DNA of 64,000 nucleotides from Streptomyces sp. RPA4-2 (GCF_012273515.2 NZ_CP050975.2:744001-808000), one strand, 5' to 3'. Shown: positions 17,236-26,054, counted from the stretch's first letter. The notes: a model not told the origin generated them from the letters alone. Numbers and translations are program-made.

Positions 17236-17726
17236 GCCAGGTTCTCCTGTTGCGGTACGGATACGAGTTCCCTGCGCAACGCAGCGACGGCCCGCGCGAG
17301 ATGGGCGGTCACGGTCCCCGGAGCGATCCCGAGGGCGTGGGCGGTGGCCGCGGTGTCCTGATCGAGGAAGACCCGGAAGGCGACCACCTCCCTCTGCCGC
17401 CGCGGTAGTCGGCGCAGCGCGTTCAGCAACGTGGGGTCAAGGCCGGCGTCGGTGGCCGTGGAACCCGCGACCTCGTGGTCCTCGGCCAGCGCCACCTCCC
17501 GCCGTCGGCGCCGCCACCAGGACACACGGGTGTTGAGCGCGGTCCGTACGACCCACGCCCGCGGTGACGGATGCCGACTCACTTTCGTCCAAGACGTCCA
17601 CGCGCGGGTGAAGGCCTCGGCCACCAGGTCCTCGGCCAGTTGCCGGTCACCGACGCTCGCCAGGACGGCCCGCAGGCATACGTCCCGGTCGGCTTGGTAG
17701 AACTCCTTGAAATCCAGGTGCTTCAC
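17232..17726 (-). CDS. ECF RNA polymerase sigma factor (SigE-like family)
   Basis: 164 residues. Region 2 is seen as FYQADRDVCLRAVLASVGDRQLAEDLVAEAFTRAW and region 4 as LRRLPRRQREVVAFRVFLDQDTAATAHALGIAPGTV, joined by a short linker. The pattern is that of small SigE-type ECF factors frequent in Streptomyces. I chose GTG 17726 because AGGAGG sits immediately upstream and the homologous region begins HLDFKEFYQ; an upstream start at 17774 would add an Arg-rich tail. It is translationally coupled to the membrane partner that follows. The regulon is unknown. Confidence 0.88.
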   Translation of the reverse strand: MKHLDFKEFYQADRDVCLRAVLASVGDRQLAEDLVAEAFTRAWTSWTKVSRHPSPRAWVVRTALNTRVSWWRRRRREVALAEDHEVAGSTATDAGLDPTLLNALRRLPRRQREVVAFRVFLDQDTAATAHALGIAPGTVTAHLARAVAALRRELVSVPQQENLA

Positions 17727-18100
17727 ACCCCTCCTACGCTTTGGGGCCCCGAACCGCTTACCTACGGGACGCAAAGATGCCGTCCTCCGCGAGGGAGATC
17801 CATGACGACTCTGTCCGTGCTCGCGGTCAGGGCCTTCTGATCAAGGCCTTCTGCAAGACCGGCGAGCGGACATCGCGAAGGGGCGGAGGGGCGGTGGCGG
17901 CCGTGGGGTGGTGGTGGCCGCGGCGGGCGGGCAGGCGGCGGAGGAACTGGCGCGCAGGCTGTGAGCCCTACGGCGAGTGCCGAGATCTCCGGGTCCGAAA
18001 GACAGGGGCCCGCGGGGTCGGCCGTACCGTACTTCACCTTGTCGCGGCGGCGGGGTTTCTCCTGTCGGTATGCACCACCCACTGCCGCCGCACCTCAGGC
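17727..18100. other. Intergenic region upstream of the sigma factor gene
   Basis: 374 bases. The only coding hint is an 11-codon frame at 17803-17838 (+), MTTLSVLAVRAF, behind a good GAGGGAGA ribosome site. It is too short to call, and could be a leader peptide or the stump of a deleted gene. The sigma promoter should lie here but I cannot define it. Confidence 0.5.
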
Positions 18101-18988
18101 TCAGTCCACCAGGGTGATGTCCAGTCGTCCGGCCACGGTGGTGAGGGCTGCTCCCAGAGGAACCGCGACCCGGGTGAGGGCGTGCTGGTCGCCCCGGGTC
18201 GGGTCCCGGTTGACGATCAGTACCGGCTTCCCGGCGTGGGCCGCCTCGCGGACGAACCGGAACCCGGACATCACCGTCAGCGACGAGCCCAGCACCAGAA
18301 GCGAAGTGGCCTCGCGGACCAGCCGGCGGCAGTGCTCCACCCGCGACGGTGGCACGGTCTCCCCGAAGAAGACCACGTCCGGCTTGAGGATGCCGCCGCA
18401 GACCGTGCAGGGCACCACCCGGAAGTCTCCGACCTGTTCGTCGGCGAGGTCGGCGTCACCGTCCGGGTTGATCGCGGCCGCCACCGGCTCGAAGCCCGGA
18501 TTGGCTTCCTCCAGCCGCTGGGCGAGTTCACGGCGCGAGCTCGATGCGCGGCAGGAGAGGCAGACCACTCGGTCCAGGCTTCCGTGGAGTTCCACGACGC
18601 CCTCACTGCCGGCCAGCTGGTGCAGTCCGTCGACGTTCTGAGTGATCACCCCAGAGAGCAGGCCGTGCCGCCCGAACGCGGCGACCGCCCGGTGTCCGTC
18701 GTTGGGGCGGGCACGGCCGAAAGTGCGCCAGCCGAGGTGGCTGCGAGCCCAGTACCGCCGCCGGGCCTGGGCGCTCGCGGTGAAGTCCTGGTAGGTCATC
18801 GGGGTGTGCCGGCTCAGGCTGCCGTTCTCGCCCCGATAATCAGGGATGCCCGACTCTGTCGAGATGCCGGCTCCGCTGAGCACCAGCACACCCCCCGTGT
18901 TCAGCGTGTCCGTGATCGGCTCCAGATCGGTGGTGCCGGGCGGCAGATCCTTCGTAGGGGTCCAGCTCAGAGTGGGGCGCATGCGCAT
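18101..18988 (-). CDS. Sir2-family NAD-dependent protein deacylase
   Basis: 295 residues with all sirtuin hallmarks: GAGISTESGIPDYRG (~40-53) for NAD, QNVDG (117-121), and the catalytic His135 in VELHGS. Two Cys pairs (143/146 and 194/197) make the structural zinc site, and GSSLTV (~235-240) closes the NAD pocket. It removes acyl groups from lysines using NAD in the cytoplasm. The start is the first Met of MRMRP; no clear Shine-Dalgarno precedes it, so a few residues either way are possible. It stands alone with ~140 bases to the next gene. Family certain; target proteins unknown. Confidence 0.94.
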   Translation of the reverse strand: MRMRPTLSWTPTKDLPPGTTDLEPITDTLNTGGVLVLSGAGISTESGIPDYRGENGSLSRHTPMTYQDFTASAQARRRYWARSHLGWRTFGRARPNDGHRAVAAFGRHGLLSGVITQNVDGLHQLAGSEGVVELHGSLDRVVCLSCRASSSRRELAQRLEEANPGFEPVAAAINPDGDADLADEQVGDFRVVPCTVCGGILKPDVVFFGETVPPSRVEHCRRLVREATSLLVLGSSLTVMSGFRFVREAAHAGKPVLIVNRDPTRGDQHALTRVAVPLGAALTTVAGRLDITLVD

Positions 18989-19131
18989 GCTGCCAGGGTA
19001 CGGGCACGACGACACGGCGCACCGGCCCGCGCGGTCGCCCCCGCCGGGAGAGCTCCGTGCGGGCGCCGGTCCCTTCCTGCGTGCCGCGGGGTCGTCGATC
19101 TCTTCGGGAGCTCTTCCCGGCGGGCACGGGG

Positions 19132-20832
19132 TCAGTCGGACGCGACCCTTTCGGGGTCGTCCGCCGGTGTACCGACGCGCAGCCACCGGTACCCGTAGGC
19201 GGGCAGTTCGATGGGGAGCAGGCCGTCGTCCGGCACCGTGAGCCCGGCATGTCCCTCGTCGAGCAGATCCGTGAGCCTTCCGCCGGGTCCGGCCTCGGGC
19301 AGCCGCAGCCGTGCGGTGACCGGCCGGTCCGCGAAGTTGTGGACGGCCAGGATCGTCCCGTCGGTGGTGCACCCGATGTGTGCGAGCACGGCGCGCTCCC
19401 CCGCCTCGACCACGCGGTACTCGCCCCAGGCCAGCTCGGGAGCCTCGCGGTAGCGCTCGGCGAACAGCCGGATGCGGCTCAGCAGCGAGCCGGGGTCGCG
19501 GCTCTGCTCGCACACGTTGACCTTCCGGGGTGCGAACGCGCCGTCCGCCAGCGGGTTGGGGAAGGTTCCGGGTTCGGCGGTGGAGTAGCCGGCACCCGCC
19601 TCCGGGGTCCACTGCATGGGGGTGCGTACGGCCTGACGGCCCTCGGCGGCCAGGTTCTCCCCCATGCCGATCTCCTCACCGTAGAAGAGGACGGGGGTGC
19701 CGGGCAGGGTGAAGAGCAGGCTGTAGGCGAGTTCGACGCGGCGGCGGTCGCCGTCGACCATGGGGGGCAGCCTGCGGCGCAGCCCTCGGTCGTACAGCTG
19801 CATGTCCTTGTCCGGGCCGAAGACCGCGAAGACCTCGGCGCGTTCGTCGTCGTTCAGCTTGTCGAGGGTGAGCTCGTCGTGGTTGCGTACGAACGTGGCC
19901 CAGTGGGCGTCGCGCGGGGCGGCGGGTCGGTCCCGCAGTGCGGCGGCCAGCGGCCCCGCGTCCTCGCGCGCCATCGACAGGTACATCCGCTGCATGCCGA
20001 TGAAGTCGAAGCACATGGTGAGTTCGTCGCCGCGGTCCGAGTCGGGGTCGCCGAAGAACCGGGCGAGGCCGTCGTAGGGCAGATTGACCTCGCCGAGCAG
20101 CACCGCCTCGCCGTTGCGGCGGCCGAGGAAGGCGCGCAGGTCGGCGAGGTAGTCGTGCGGGTTCGGCAGTGCCCCGGCGTCGTCCTGCCCGGCCGTCTCC
20201 AGCAGGAAGGGCACGGCGTCGACCCGGAAACCGGACAGCCCGAGCTGTGTCCAGAAGCCCATGACGCGGGCTATCTCGTCGCGCACTTCGGGGTTGGCGA
20301 CGTTGAGGTCGGGCTGTTGTTTGTAGAAGCGGTGCAGGTAGTACTGGCCGCTGCCCCCGTCGTACTCCCACAGACTGTCCTCCGCGTCGGGGAAGACCAC
20401 GCCTTCGGGGCCGTCCTCGGGGGGTGCGTCCTGCCAGACGTACCAGTCGCGGTGGGCAGAGTCCCGTCCGGAGCGGGCGTCCTGGAACCAGGGGTGGTCC
20501 TCGGAGGTGTGGTTGACGACGAGGTCGGCGATCACGCGGATGCCGCGGTCCTTGGCGGTGCGGACGAACTCGGTGAAGTCGCCGAGGGTGCCCAGGCGGG
20601 GGTCGACGCCGTAGAAGTCCGTGATGTCGTATCCGTCGTCGCGTTCCCGGGTCGGGTAGAAGGGCATGAGCCACACACAGGTCACGCCGAGGCGCACCAG
20701 ATGGTCGATGCGCTGTGTGAGGCCCGCGAAGTCGCCGATCCCGTCGCCGTTGCCGTCCTGGTACGTCTCGACGTCCAGGCAGTACACCACCGCGTTCTTC
20801 CACCACAGGTCGGACGTGCGGGTCAGACGCAT
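19132..20832 (-). CDS. GH13 trehalose synthase-like alpha-glucan/maltose isomerase
   Basis: 566 residues, close to TreS length. The GH13 barrel motifs are in order: VIADLVVNHTS, GFRVDAVPF (nucleophile Asp), LLGEVN (acid Glu) and VRNHDE. PGTPVLFYGEEIGMG and VRTPMQWTP are typical of subfamily 16 (maltose to trehalose interconversion). The N-terminus LWWKNAVVYCLDVETYQDGNGDGIGDF also fits TreS-like enzymes. Its start overlaps the 3' end of the upstream LLM oxidoreductase gene by 10 bases, so the two form an operon. Other GH13 activities, such as oligo-glucosidase, cannot be excluded. Cytosolic: no signal peptide. Confidence 0.9.
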   Translation of the reverse strand: MRLTRTSDLWWKNAVVYCLDVETYQDGNGDGIGDFAGLTQRIDHLVRLGVTCVWLMPFYPTRERDDGYDITDFYGVDPRLGTLGDFTEFVRTAKDRGIRVIADLVVNHTSEDHPWFQDARSGRDSAHRDWYVWQDAPPEDGPEGVVFPDAEDSLWEYDGGSGQYYLHRFYKQQPDLNVANPEVRDEIARVMGFWTQLGLSGFRVDAVPFLLETAGQDDAGALPNPHDYLADLRAFLGRRNGEAVLLGEVNLPYDGLARFFGDPDSDRGDELTMCFDFIGMQRMYLSMAREDAGPLAAALRDRPAAPRDAHWATFVRNHDELTLDKLNDDERAEVFAVFGPDKDMQLYDRGLRRRLPPMVDGDRRRVELAYSLLFTLPGTPVLFYGEEIGMGENLAAEGRQAVRTPMQWTPEAGAGYSTAEPGTFPNPLADGAFAPRKVNVCEQSRDPGSLLSRIRLFAERYREAPELAWGEYRVVEAGERAVLAHIGCTTDGTILAVHNFADRPVTARLRLPEAGPGGRLTDLLDEGHAGLTVPDDGLLPIELPAYGYRWLRVGTPADDPERVASD

Positions 20833-21827
20833 CGGTACTCCTTCGCCGTGGCGGGAAGGGGGCGGCTGACGTCGAGCCGTGGCAGTACCTCGGCCCCGAA
20901 CGCCTCGATGAACGGGCTCTGTTCACGGCCCACGTGGTGCAGCATCACCGTGTCGAAGCCGAGTGCCGCGTACTCCTGAAGCCAGGCGGTGTGCCGGCCG
21001 AGGTCGGACGAGACGTTGACCGTCTCCGCCACGTGCTCGGGCGTGACGTGTTCGCTGACGAGGTCGAACAGTTCGGCGGAGTCGAGGTCCCAACTGGCCG
21101 GGGGCGAGTGCACGTTGGTGCGCCACTGGTCGTGCGCCAGGGCCAGGGCCTCGTTCTCGTCGGGTGCCCAGCTCAGGTGCACCTGGAGGTGCAGGGGGCC
21201 CCGGCCGCCCGCGTCCCGGTACGCGTCGGCGATCTCGCGCAGCCGTTCCCGCGGGGCGTTGACCGTGATGAGGCCGTCCGCCCACTCGGCGCACCAGGCC
21301 GCGGTGGCCGTGCTGCACGCGGCTCCGATGAGCGGTGGCACGGCGGGCGGCAGCGTCCACAGCCGGGCCCGGTCCACGGTCACCAGCCCGTCGTGGCTGA
21401 CCTCCTCCCCTTGCAGCAGCGCCCGGATGACGTCGACGCACTCCCGCAGTCGTGCGTTGCGCATGTCCTTGCGGGGCCAACGTGCCCCGGTGATGTGCTC
21501 GTTGGAGGCCTCGCCGCTGCCGAGCGCGACCCAGAACCGGCCCGGGTACATGGACGCGAGGCTGGCGACCGCCTGGGCGATGATCGCGGGATGGTAGCGC
21601 TGGCCTGGTGCGTTCACCACGCCGAACGGCATCTGGTCGGTGGCCTGGAGCGCGGCGCCGAGCCATGACCAGGCGAATCCGGACTCCCCCTGGCGGACGC
21701 TCCACGGGGAGAAGTGGTCCGAGCACATGGCGGCGGCGAATCCCGCGTGTTCCGCTCGCACCACGGCGTCGAGCAGATCCGCGGGCGGGACCTGTTCGTG
21801 CGAGGCATGTAATCCGTAGACAGTCAT
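20823..21827 (-). CDS. LLM-class flavin-dependent oxidoreductase (TIGR03885-like)
   Basis: 334 residues with a luciferase-like TIM barrel: AAMCSDHFSPW near the N-terminus, GFAWSWLGAALQAT, GRFWVALGSGEASNEHITG and a C-terminal YAALGFDTVMLHHVG. This matches the non-F420 flavin subgroup that I recall as commonly adjacent to trehalose-synthase-like genes, as here. The start is ATG 21827 with GGAGGG upstream; the longer in-frame extension is low-complexity and contains the tandem repeats. Codon 6 is TTA (21810-21812), so translation of this first operon gene may depend on bldA. Substrate unknown; a link to sugar metabolism is inferred from the partner gene only. Confidence 0.87.
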   Translation of the reverse strand: MTVYGLHASHEQVPPADLLDAVVRAEHAGFAAAMCSDHFSPWSVRQGESGFAWSWLGAALQATDQMPFGVVNAPGQRYHPAIIAQAVASLASMYPGRFWVALGSGEASNEHITGARWPRKDMRNARLRECVDVIRALLQGEEVSHDGLVTVDRARLWTLPPAVPPLIGAACSTATAAWCAEWADGLITVNAPRERLREIADAYRDAGGRGPLHLQVHLSWAPDENEALALAHDQWRTNVHSPPASWDLDSAELFDLVSEHVTPEHVAETVNVSSDLGRHTAWLQEYAALGFDTVMLHHVGREQSPFIEAFGAEVLPRLDVSRPLPATAKEYRCV

Positions 21828-21888
21828 GCCGGGGCGGGTACCCTCCCGGCCGCTCCTCAGCGGAGACCTGGCCGGAAGAGCCTCGAAA

Positions 21889-21960
21889 CCCCGGTGTACG
21901 TCGGCGGACCTGCCCCGGTGTACGTCGGCGGACCTGCCCCGGTGTACGTCGGCGGACCTG
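21889..21960. repeat. Three perfect tandem copies of a 24-bp unit
   Basis: The unit begins CCCCGGTGTACGTCGG and ends CGGACCTG; a degenerate fourth copy starts at 21961. The copies directly abut with no spacers. Unit length is a multiple of three, so the array may once have been coding. It lies 62 bases upstream of the LLM gene start. Confidence 0.9.
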
Positions 21961-22138
21961 CCCCGATGACCGTCGGCGGCTCGATCCTGTTCGCCGACGG
22001 CGGCGAGCTCGGCACCCCGCCCGTCTGAGGAACGCCTCCCGAGGCGGCCGAAACCAGGGGCCCGGCCGCCGCCACTGACCGGCTGCGCGGCGTGGTCATC
22101 CGTCCCGGTCCGCCCGTGCCCGGGTGACCGATGCCGGG

Positions 22139-22165
22139 CCGCCCCGGAGATCGCTTCCGGGGCGG
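22139..22165 (-). terminator. Terminator hairpin downstream of the universal stress protein gene
   Basis: CCGCCCCGGA pairs with TCCGGGGCGG across a 7-base loop, about 60 bases past the stop codon of the minus-strand gene. Confidence 0.6.
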
Positions 22166-22226
22166 GCCGTGGCCTCGCGGTCGGTGTCCGCCGCCTCACA
22201 GCGGCGTGGCGTGGTCCTCGGTGTGA

Positions 22227-22658
22227 TCAGGCCGCCGTGCCGTCCTCCGGGGCCAGCAGGACGGCGGTGCGGCTCGCGTGCGCGACGGCGTCGCTGATCC
22301 GGGGGTTGAACAACGCCTCGACGGATCCGCGGTGATGGGGGCTCAGCACGATGAGGTCGGCGTCGAACTCCGCCGCCGCCTCGGAGATGGCCGTGGCGAT
22401 CTGGGTGGTCAGTCCGTGGGCGAGGGCCGCGTCGGCCTTGACGCCCTTGTCGCGCAGGGCGGCCAGGGCCTCGTCGACGATGACCTTCGCCTGGGCGTCG
22501 TCCTCGAGCGGGACGACGGCCGCGAGGGTCGCGGTGGAGGCCACGACGTGCACGACCCGGACCTGGGCGTCCGACAGCCGGGCCAGGTCACCCGCCAGGC
22601 GTACCGCGGAGAGCCGGCTGGGGCTGGGATCGACGGCGACCAGGATGCGCTGGAACAT
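22227..22658 (-). CDS. Universal stress protein (UspA family)
   Basis: 143 residues, single Usp domain. It starts MFQRILVAVDPSPSR, with the beta1 Asp, then RVVHVV, and ends with the nucleotide-loop region LIVLSPHHRGSVEALFNPRISDAVAHASRTAVLL. The last part resembles G-2x-G-9x-G(S/T), although glycines are partly replaced (HHRGSVEALFNPRIS), so ATP binding is uncertain. The start ATG 22658 is preceded by GGAAAGAAG. Repeated GAAGAT/ATCTTC elements lie just upstream. Monocistronic. It probably functions in stress survival. Confidence 0.9.
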   Translation of the reverse strand: MFQRILVAVDPSPSRLSAVRLAGDLARLSDAQVRVVHVVASTATLAAVVPLEDDAQAKVIVDEALAALRDKGVKADAALAHGLTTQIATAISEAAAEFDADLIVLSPHHRGSVEALFNPRISDAVAHASRTAVLLAPEDGTAA

Positions 22659-22660
22659 GG

Positions 22661-22699
22661 AATCTTCTTTCCATTTTCTGGAAGATACGGAGGATCTTC
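22661..22699. promoter_or_regulatory. GAAGAT/ATCTTC repeat elements upstream of usp
   Basis: AATCTTC (22661-22667), GGAAGAT (22680-22686) and GATCTTC (22693-22699) sit within 40 bases of the usp start. The last two form a 6-bp inverted repeat with a 7-base gap. Operator function is a guess from position. Confidence 0.3.
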
Positions 22700-22817
22700 G
22701 CGGTGAGCAGTGACGCCGAAGGGCCGGTGTCACCAGGAGCAACGTCCGGCGCGGCGCGAGCCTTCCCGATTTCGACCCCTTGATCGTCCCGGGCGCTGGA
22801 GGCGACGATCCGGTCGA

Positions 22818-23792
22818 TCACGACGAGGCTCTATCCGTCGGCGACAGCACTCGAGCCAGCCAGTCGTTGCGCGTCCGGCGGGCACCGGCCGAGATGCGAG
22901 CCTGCGGGTACAGCGCGTCGAATCCGTGGAATCCTCCCGCCCAGATGTGCAGTTCCGCCTGGCCGCCGGCCGCCCAGATCCGGGTGGCGTAGGTGACGTC
23001 CTCGTCGCGGAACACCTCGGCCGACCCGGCGTCGATGTACGTGGTCGGCAGCCCGGAGAGGTCCTCGGCCACCGCGGGTGAGACGTAGCCGGGCACCTCG
23101 TCGTCGCGGAGGCCGCCGAGAACCGAGCGCCAGCCGAAATCGTTCATCTCACGGGTCCAGACACCGGGGCCGCCGGAGTACTGCCGACTCGACGTGGTGA
23201 CGTTGCGATGGTCGAGCATGGGACAGACGAGCATCTGTGCCGCGATCGGCGGTGTACCCCGGTCGCGCGCCATCAGCGTGACTCCCGCGGCGAGGCCGCC
23301 GCCGGCACTGACTCCCGCCACGACGATACGGGCGGGATCGATGCCCAGTTCGTCGGCGTGCTCGTCGACCCAGAGGAGACTCCGGTAGCAGTCGTCGACC
23401 GGTGTCATGCCAGCTGCTTCCGGCGCCAGCCGGTAGTCCACGGAGATGATCACGGCACCGAACAGGTCGAGCCACTCCAGAGGTATGTCGATCTGGGAGA
23501 AACGGTCTCCCATGACCATCCCGCCGCCGTGCATCCACAGGACGCACGGCGCCCCGGTGACGCGGGTGGCACCGGACGGGCTGAAGACCGACAGGGGAAT
23601 CCGCGCACCGCCCTCACCGGGCACGGTGACCTCGCGCCGGTCGACCTGGCGGCCTTCGAGGAGGGATTCGACCGGAGCCGACGGCAACCGGCGCAGTTGG
23701 GCGAGCACTTCGGGGTCGAGCCGCGTCATGAGCGGCATGTCGGCGAGCAGCGCGCGCAGTTCGGGGTCCATGTCGGGTCGTACGGACGTCAC
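22818..23792 (-). CDS. Alpha/beta-hydrolase esterase, hormone-sensitive-lipase-like
   Basis: 324 residues. The oxyanion motif HGGG (88-91) and nucleophile GVSAGG (Ser162), with DE-D and GGFHGFD supplying acid and His, define the HSL-type esterase family. Substrate is usually short acyl esters. GTG 23792 is preceded by AAAGGTGA; an internal ATG at codon 8 is an alternative. No signal peptide, so intracellular. No operon partner. Confidence 0.92.
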   Translation of the reverse strand: MTSVRPDMDPELRALLADMPLMTRLDPEVLAQLRRLPSAPVESLLEGRQVDRREVTVPGEGGARIPLSVFSPSGATRVTGAPCVLWMHGGGMVMGDRFSQIDIPLEWLDLFGAVIISVDYRLAPEAAGMTPVDDCYRSLLWVDEHADELGIDPARIVVAGVSAGGGLAAGVTLMARDRGTPPIAAQMLVCPMLDHRNVTTSSRQYSGGPGVWTREMNDFGWRSVLGGLRDDEVPGYVSPAVAEDLSGLPTTYIDAGSAEVFRDEDVTYATRIWAAGGQAELHIWAGGFHGFDALYPQARISAGARRTRNDWLARVLSPTDRASS

Positions 23793-23870
23793 GGGATCAC
23801 CTTTCGTCGGGTTGCGCCGGAGGGATGTTCAGGACCAACGGGCGGGGGCGCTTAAGCCGGGGCGCCGGGC

Positions 23871-23910
23871 CGGGCGAGCGAGGGCCGGGGCGGGCGAGCG
23901 AGGGCCGGGG
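23871..23910. repeat. Two tandem copies of a 20-bp G-rich unit
   Basis: A 20-base unit (CGGGCGAGCG then AGGGCCGGGG) is repeated exactly twice in the gap between the ABM and esterase genes. Confidence 0.85.
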
Positions 23911-23930
23911 CGGGATCGAGCGGCGGCCTC

Positions 23931-24248
23931 TCAGAAAGTGGCCTTGCCGCGGACCGGTACGTAGTCCGTGTACTCGGGCTCCTTGGCCAGCATCCCGTCG
24001 ATCCGCTTCACGATCGCCTGCGCGGCGTCACCGGCGAAGATCCGGTGGTGGTCCTCCTCGCTGGTCCAGCCCTCGGTGACGTGCACGACGTCGGGGTCGG
24101 ACGCCGATCGGCAGACGAGATAGACGACGCAGTACTCGCTCGCGCCGGGGTTGCCGTCGCTCAGACCGGTCAGCAGGAGGTCCGTCAGTCGCGCACCCGT
24201 TCCGGGCTTTGCGGTCAGGGTGGCGTTGAATCCGTAGCGGGCGGTCAT
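23931..24248 (-). CDS. Antibiotic biosynthesis monooxygenase (ABM) domain protein
   Basis: 105 residues, a single ABM ferredoxin-like alpha/beta fold: ARYGFNATLTAKPGTGARLTDLL, then CVVYLVCRSASDPDVVHVTEGWTSEEDHHRIF. Family members act as cofactor-free quinol monooxygenases or simple dimeric binding proteins. The ATG at 24248 follows GAAGAAGG. It diverges from the AraC-type regulator gene across 191 bases, suggesting that regulator controls it. Enzymatic role unproven. Confidence 0.88.
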   Translation of the reverse strand: MTARYGFNATLTAKPGTGARLTDLLLTGLSDGNPGASEYCVVYLVCRSASDPDVVHVTEGWTSEEDHHRIFAGDAAQAIVKRIDGMLAKEPEYTDYVPVRGKATF

Positions 24249-24439
24249 GACTGCCTTCTTCCGTGGGCGAGGGTCGACGGACTGTTGTCCTGAGGTGGAG
24301 CATTTCTGCCCTCCCCGGGATTCCAGTGACTCCATTGAACCCGCCTGACCTGCGTAAAAGGTAGAACGATGCTGCCTGACACTTGCACGATCCTCTCGTG
24401 TACGGGAGCGAGGAACGCGGCGTGTGCTGCAATGAGGGC

Positions 24440-25345
24440 ATGTATCTCGAAGAGCTCCGCACCCTGCTGGACCGGCATGTGCGGCCCGACTGGACCACGG
24501 CCATCGACGGTGTCCTCATCTCGAAGGTGGAGCGGTCCGACCCGCCGGCACCCTCGATGTCCGGCACGGTGCTGGCGGTCATCGCCCAGGGCGCCAAACG
24601 TCTCGCACTGGGCGACCGGATGTTCGAGTACCGAGCTGGGCAGTACCTCGTCGCGTCGGTGGACCTGCCCGTGACCGGCCAGTTCGTCGGAGCCTCCCCG
24701 GAGCGTCCGGCACTGGGATTCGGTCTGACGCTGGAACCGTCGGCCGTCGCCGAACTGCTGCTGCAGGCAGGATCCGCGGACTCTCCCCGCACCGGCGGGG
24801 GTGCGTTGCCGGGCATCGCCGTCAGCGACGCTTCGGACCGGCTGCTCGACGCGGTGGTCCGGCTGCTGCGTCTGCTCGACGAGCCGCGTGACCGGACGGT
24901 GCTCGCTCCGATGGTCAAGCGCGAGATCCTGTGGCGGCTGATCACCGGCGAGCAGGGCGGCATCGTGCGCCAGCTCGGCCTCGCCGACAGCAGCCTCAGC
25001 CACGTCGCACGGGCCGTGCGCTGGATCCGCGAACACTATGCGCAGCCGTTCCGGGTCGAGGACGTGGCGCAGCTGTCGGGCATGAGCGTCTCCGCCTTCT
25101 ACCGCAACTTCCAGGCGGTGACCGCGATGAGCCCCATCCGCTTCCAGAAGCAGATCCGGCTTCAGGAGGCCCGGCTGCTGCTCGCCGTCCATCCCCATGA
25201 CGTCACGGGGGTCGGCCATCGCGTCGGGTACGACAGCCCGTCACAGTTCAGCCGGGAATACCGCCGCCAGTTCGGGGCGCCTCCCAGCCAGGACGCCGCC
25301 CGCCTGCGTCTCACCGCGGGGACCACCGCGGCTGTTCTCCCCTGA
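24440..25345 (+). CDS. AraC-family transcriptional regulator with AraC_N domain
   Basis: 301 residues. The N-terminal domain (~20-170; GTVLAVIAQGAKRLALGDRMFEY, GQYLVASVDLPV) is of the AraC_N type seen in regulators of oxidoreductase genes. The C-terminal double helix-turn-helix (~195-290) contains FRVEDVAQLSGMSVSAFYRNF and VTGVGHRVGYDSPSQFSREYRRQFG. ATG 24440 was chosen over the in-frame GTG at 24383 because the domain starts MYLEELRTLL; the ribosome site is weak. It is divergent from the ABM gene, its likely target. Confidence 0.92.
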   Translation: MYLEELRTLLDRHVRPDWTTAIDGVLISKVERSDPPAPSMSGTVLAVIAQGAKRLALGDRMFEYRAGQYLVASVDLPVTGQFVGASPERPALGFGLTLEPSAVAELLLQAGSADSPRTGGGALPGIAVSDASDRLLDAVVRLLRLLDEPRDRTVLAPMVKREILWRLITGEQGGIVRQLGLADSSLSHVARAVRWIREHYAQPFRVEDVAQLSGMSVSAFYRNFQAVTAMSPIRFQKQIRLQEARLLLAVHPHDVTGVGHRVGYDSPSQFSREYRRQFGAPPSQDAARLRLTAGTTAAVLP

Positions 25346-25462
25346 CCGCCACCGAGGCCCCGTCACGACGCGTCCCGTCCCGTGCCGGCCCGTCCCGGCT
25401 TCCCGCGGCGATCGCCGCCCGAATGACTACGCTGTCCGCGTGACGACCGGAGAGGTGCCCCG

Positions 25463-25891
25463 TTGAGCCAGTACTACGCCATGGGCGGCCGGACGCTGTG
25501 GAACCCGTCGAACGGCGCCTCACGGCTGTTCCTGCGCCAAGTCACCCTCTTCGAAGCCGAATTGGGACTGCCGTCGGGTATCGGGCCCATGGAGGCCGAC
25601 GAGTGCCAGATCGCCCCCGGCGAATTCGAGGCGTTCGTCGACGCGCTGCTGGCGCGGCATCGCCGAACCACTCATGCCGTCATGATCGCCCTGTCCGAAG
25701 GGTTCGTCTCCACGGTGCTGGTTCTCGCACGGAGGGCCGACATCGAGGTCGCCTGGAACACGGGCGAGAGCGCCGCAAGCGAGGAACTCACGGACATCCA
25801 GGTCCCGGCGACTCCGGCTCCCGACCAGGAGACATGGGCGGCCTCCCTGCACCAGAGGTCGCTCGAGCTCGGCCGCTTCATGGCCCGCTGA
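25463..25891 (+). CDS. DUF6086-like hypothetical protein
   Basis: 142 residues from a TTG start, supported by GGAGAGG seven bases upstream; the next ATG would remove the conserved-looking MSQYYAMGGRTLWNPSNG. That beginning, and the segment LFLRQVTLFEAELGLPSGIGPMEADECQI, resemble a Streptomyces family I know as DUF6086. No catalytic motif, signal peptide or membrane segment. Function unknown. Confidence 0.75.
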   Translation: MSQYYAMGGRTLWNPSNGASRLFLRQVTLFEAELGLPSGIGPMEADECQIAPGEFEAFVDALLARHRRTTHAVMIALSEGFVSTVLVLARRADIEVAWNTGESAASEELTDIQVPATPAPDQETWAASLHQRSLELGRFMAR

Positions 25892-26054
25892 GCCACACTC
25901 TCCCGCCGACAGGGGCCAGGAAGCACGCCGCCGCACGGGGCCAACACCGCGCACCGCGCGTCCGGTTACGCAAGCGCCGCACCTCACCACGTCCCGACCA
26001 GCCCCCCATCACTCCCCCTTCGCTCTCCCGTGACGCCCCAGATGAAGACGGCGG

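Larger units (their letters stand above)
21828..22226. other. Intergenic region with tandem repeats and a hairpin
   Basis: About 400 bases with no convincing gene. It holds three 24-bp tandem repeats (21889-21960) and the terminator of the stress-protein gene. On the + strand the repeats read as PVYVGGPA repeated, in a frame open from 21813 to a stop near 22028, but there is no start codon with a ribosome site. Confidence 0.6.

Noticed and set aside
18989..19612. N-terminal extension of the sirtuin frame
   Set aside because: The extension overlaps the GH13 gene and is low-complexity; sirtuin homology starts after the MRMRP start.
21889..21960. Tandem repeats considered as a CRISPR array
   Set aside because: Units abut directly with no unique spacers, and no cas genes are in the window.
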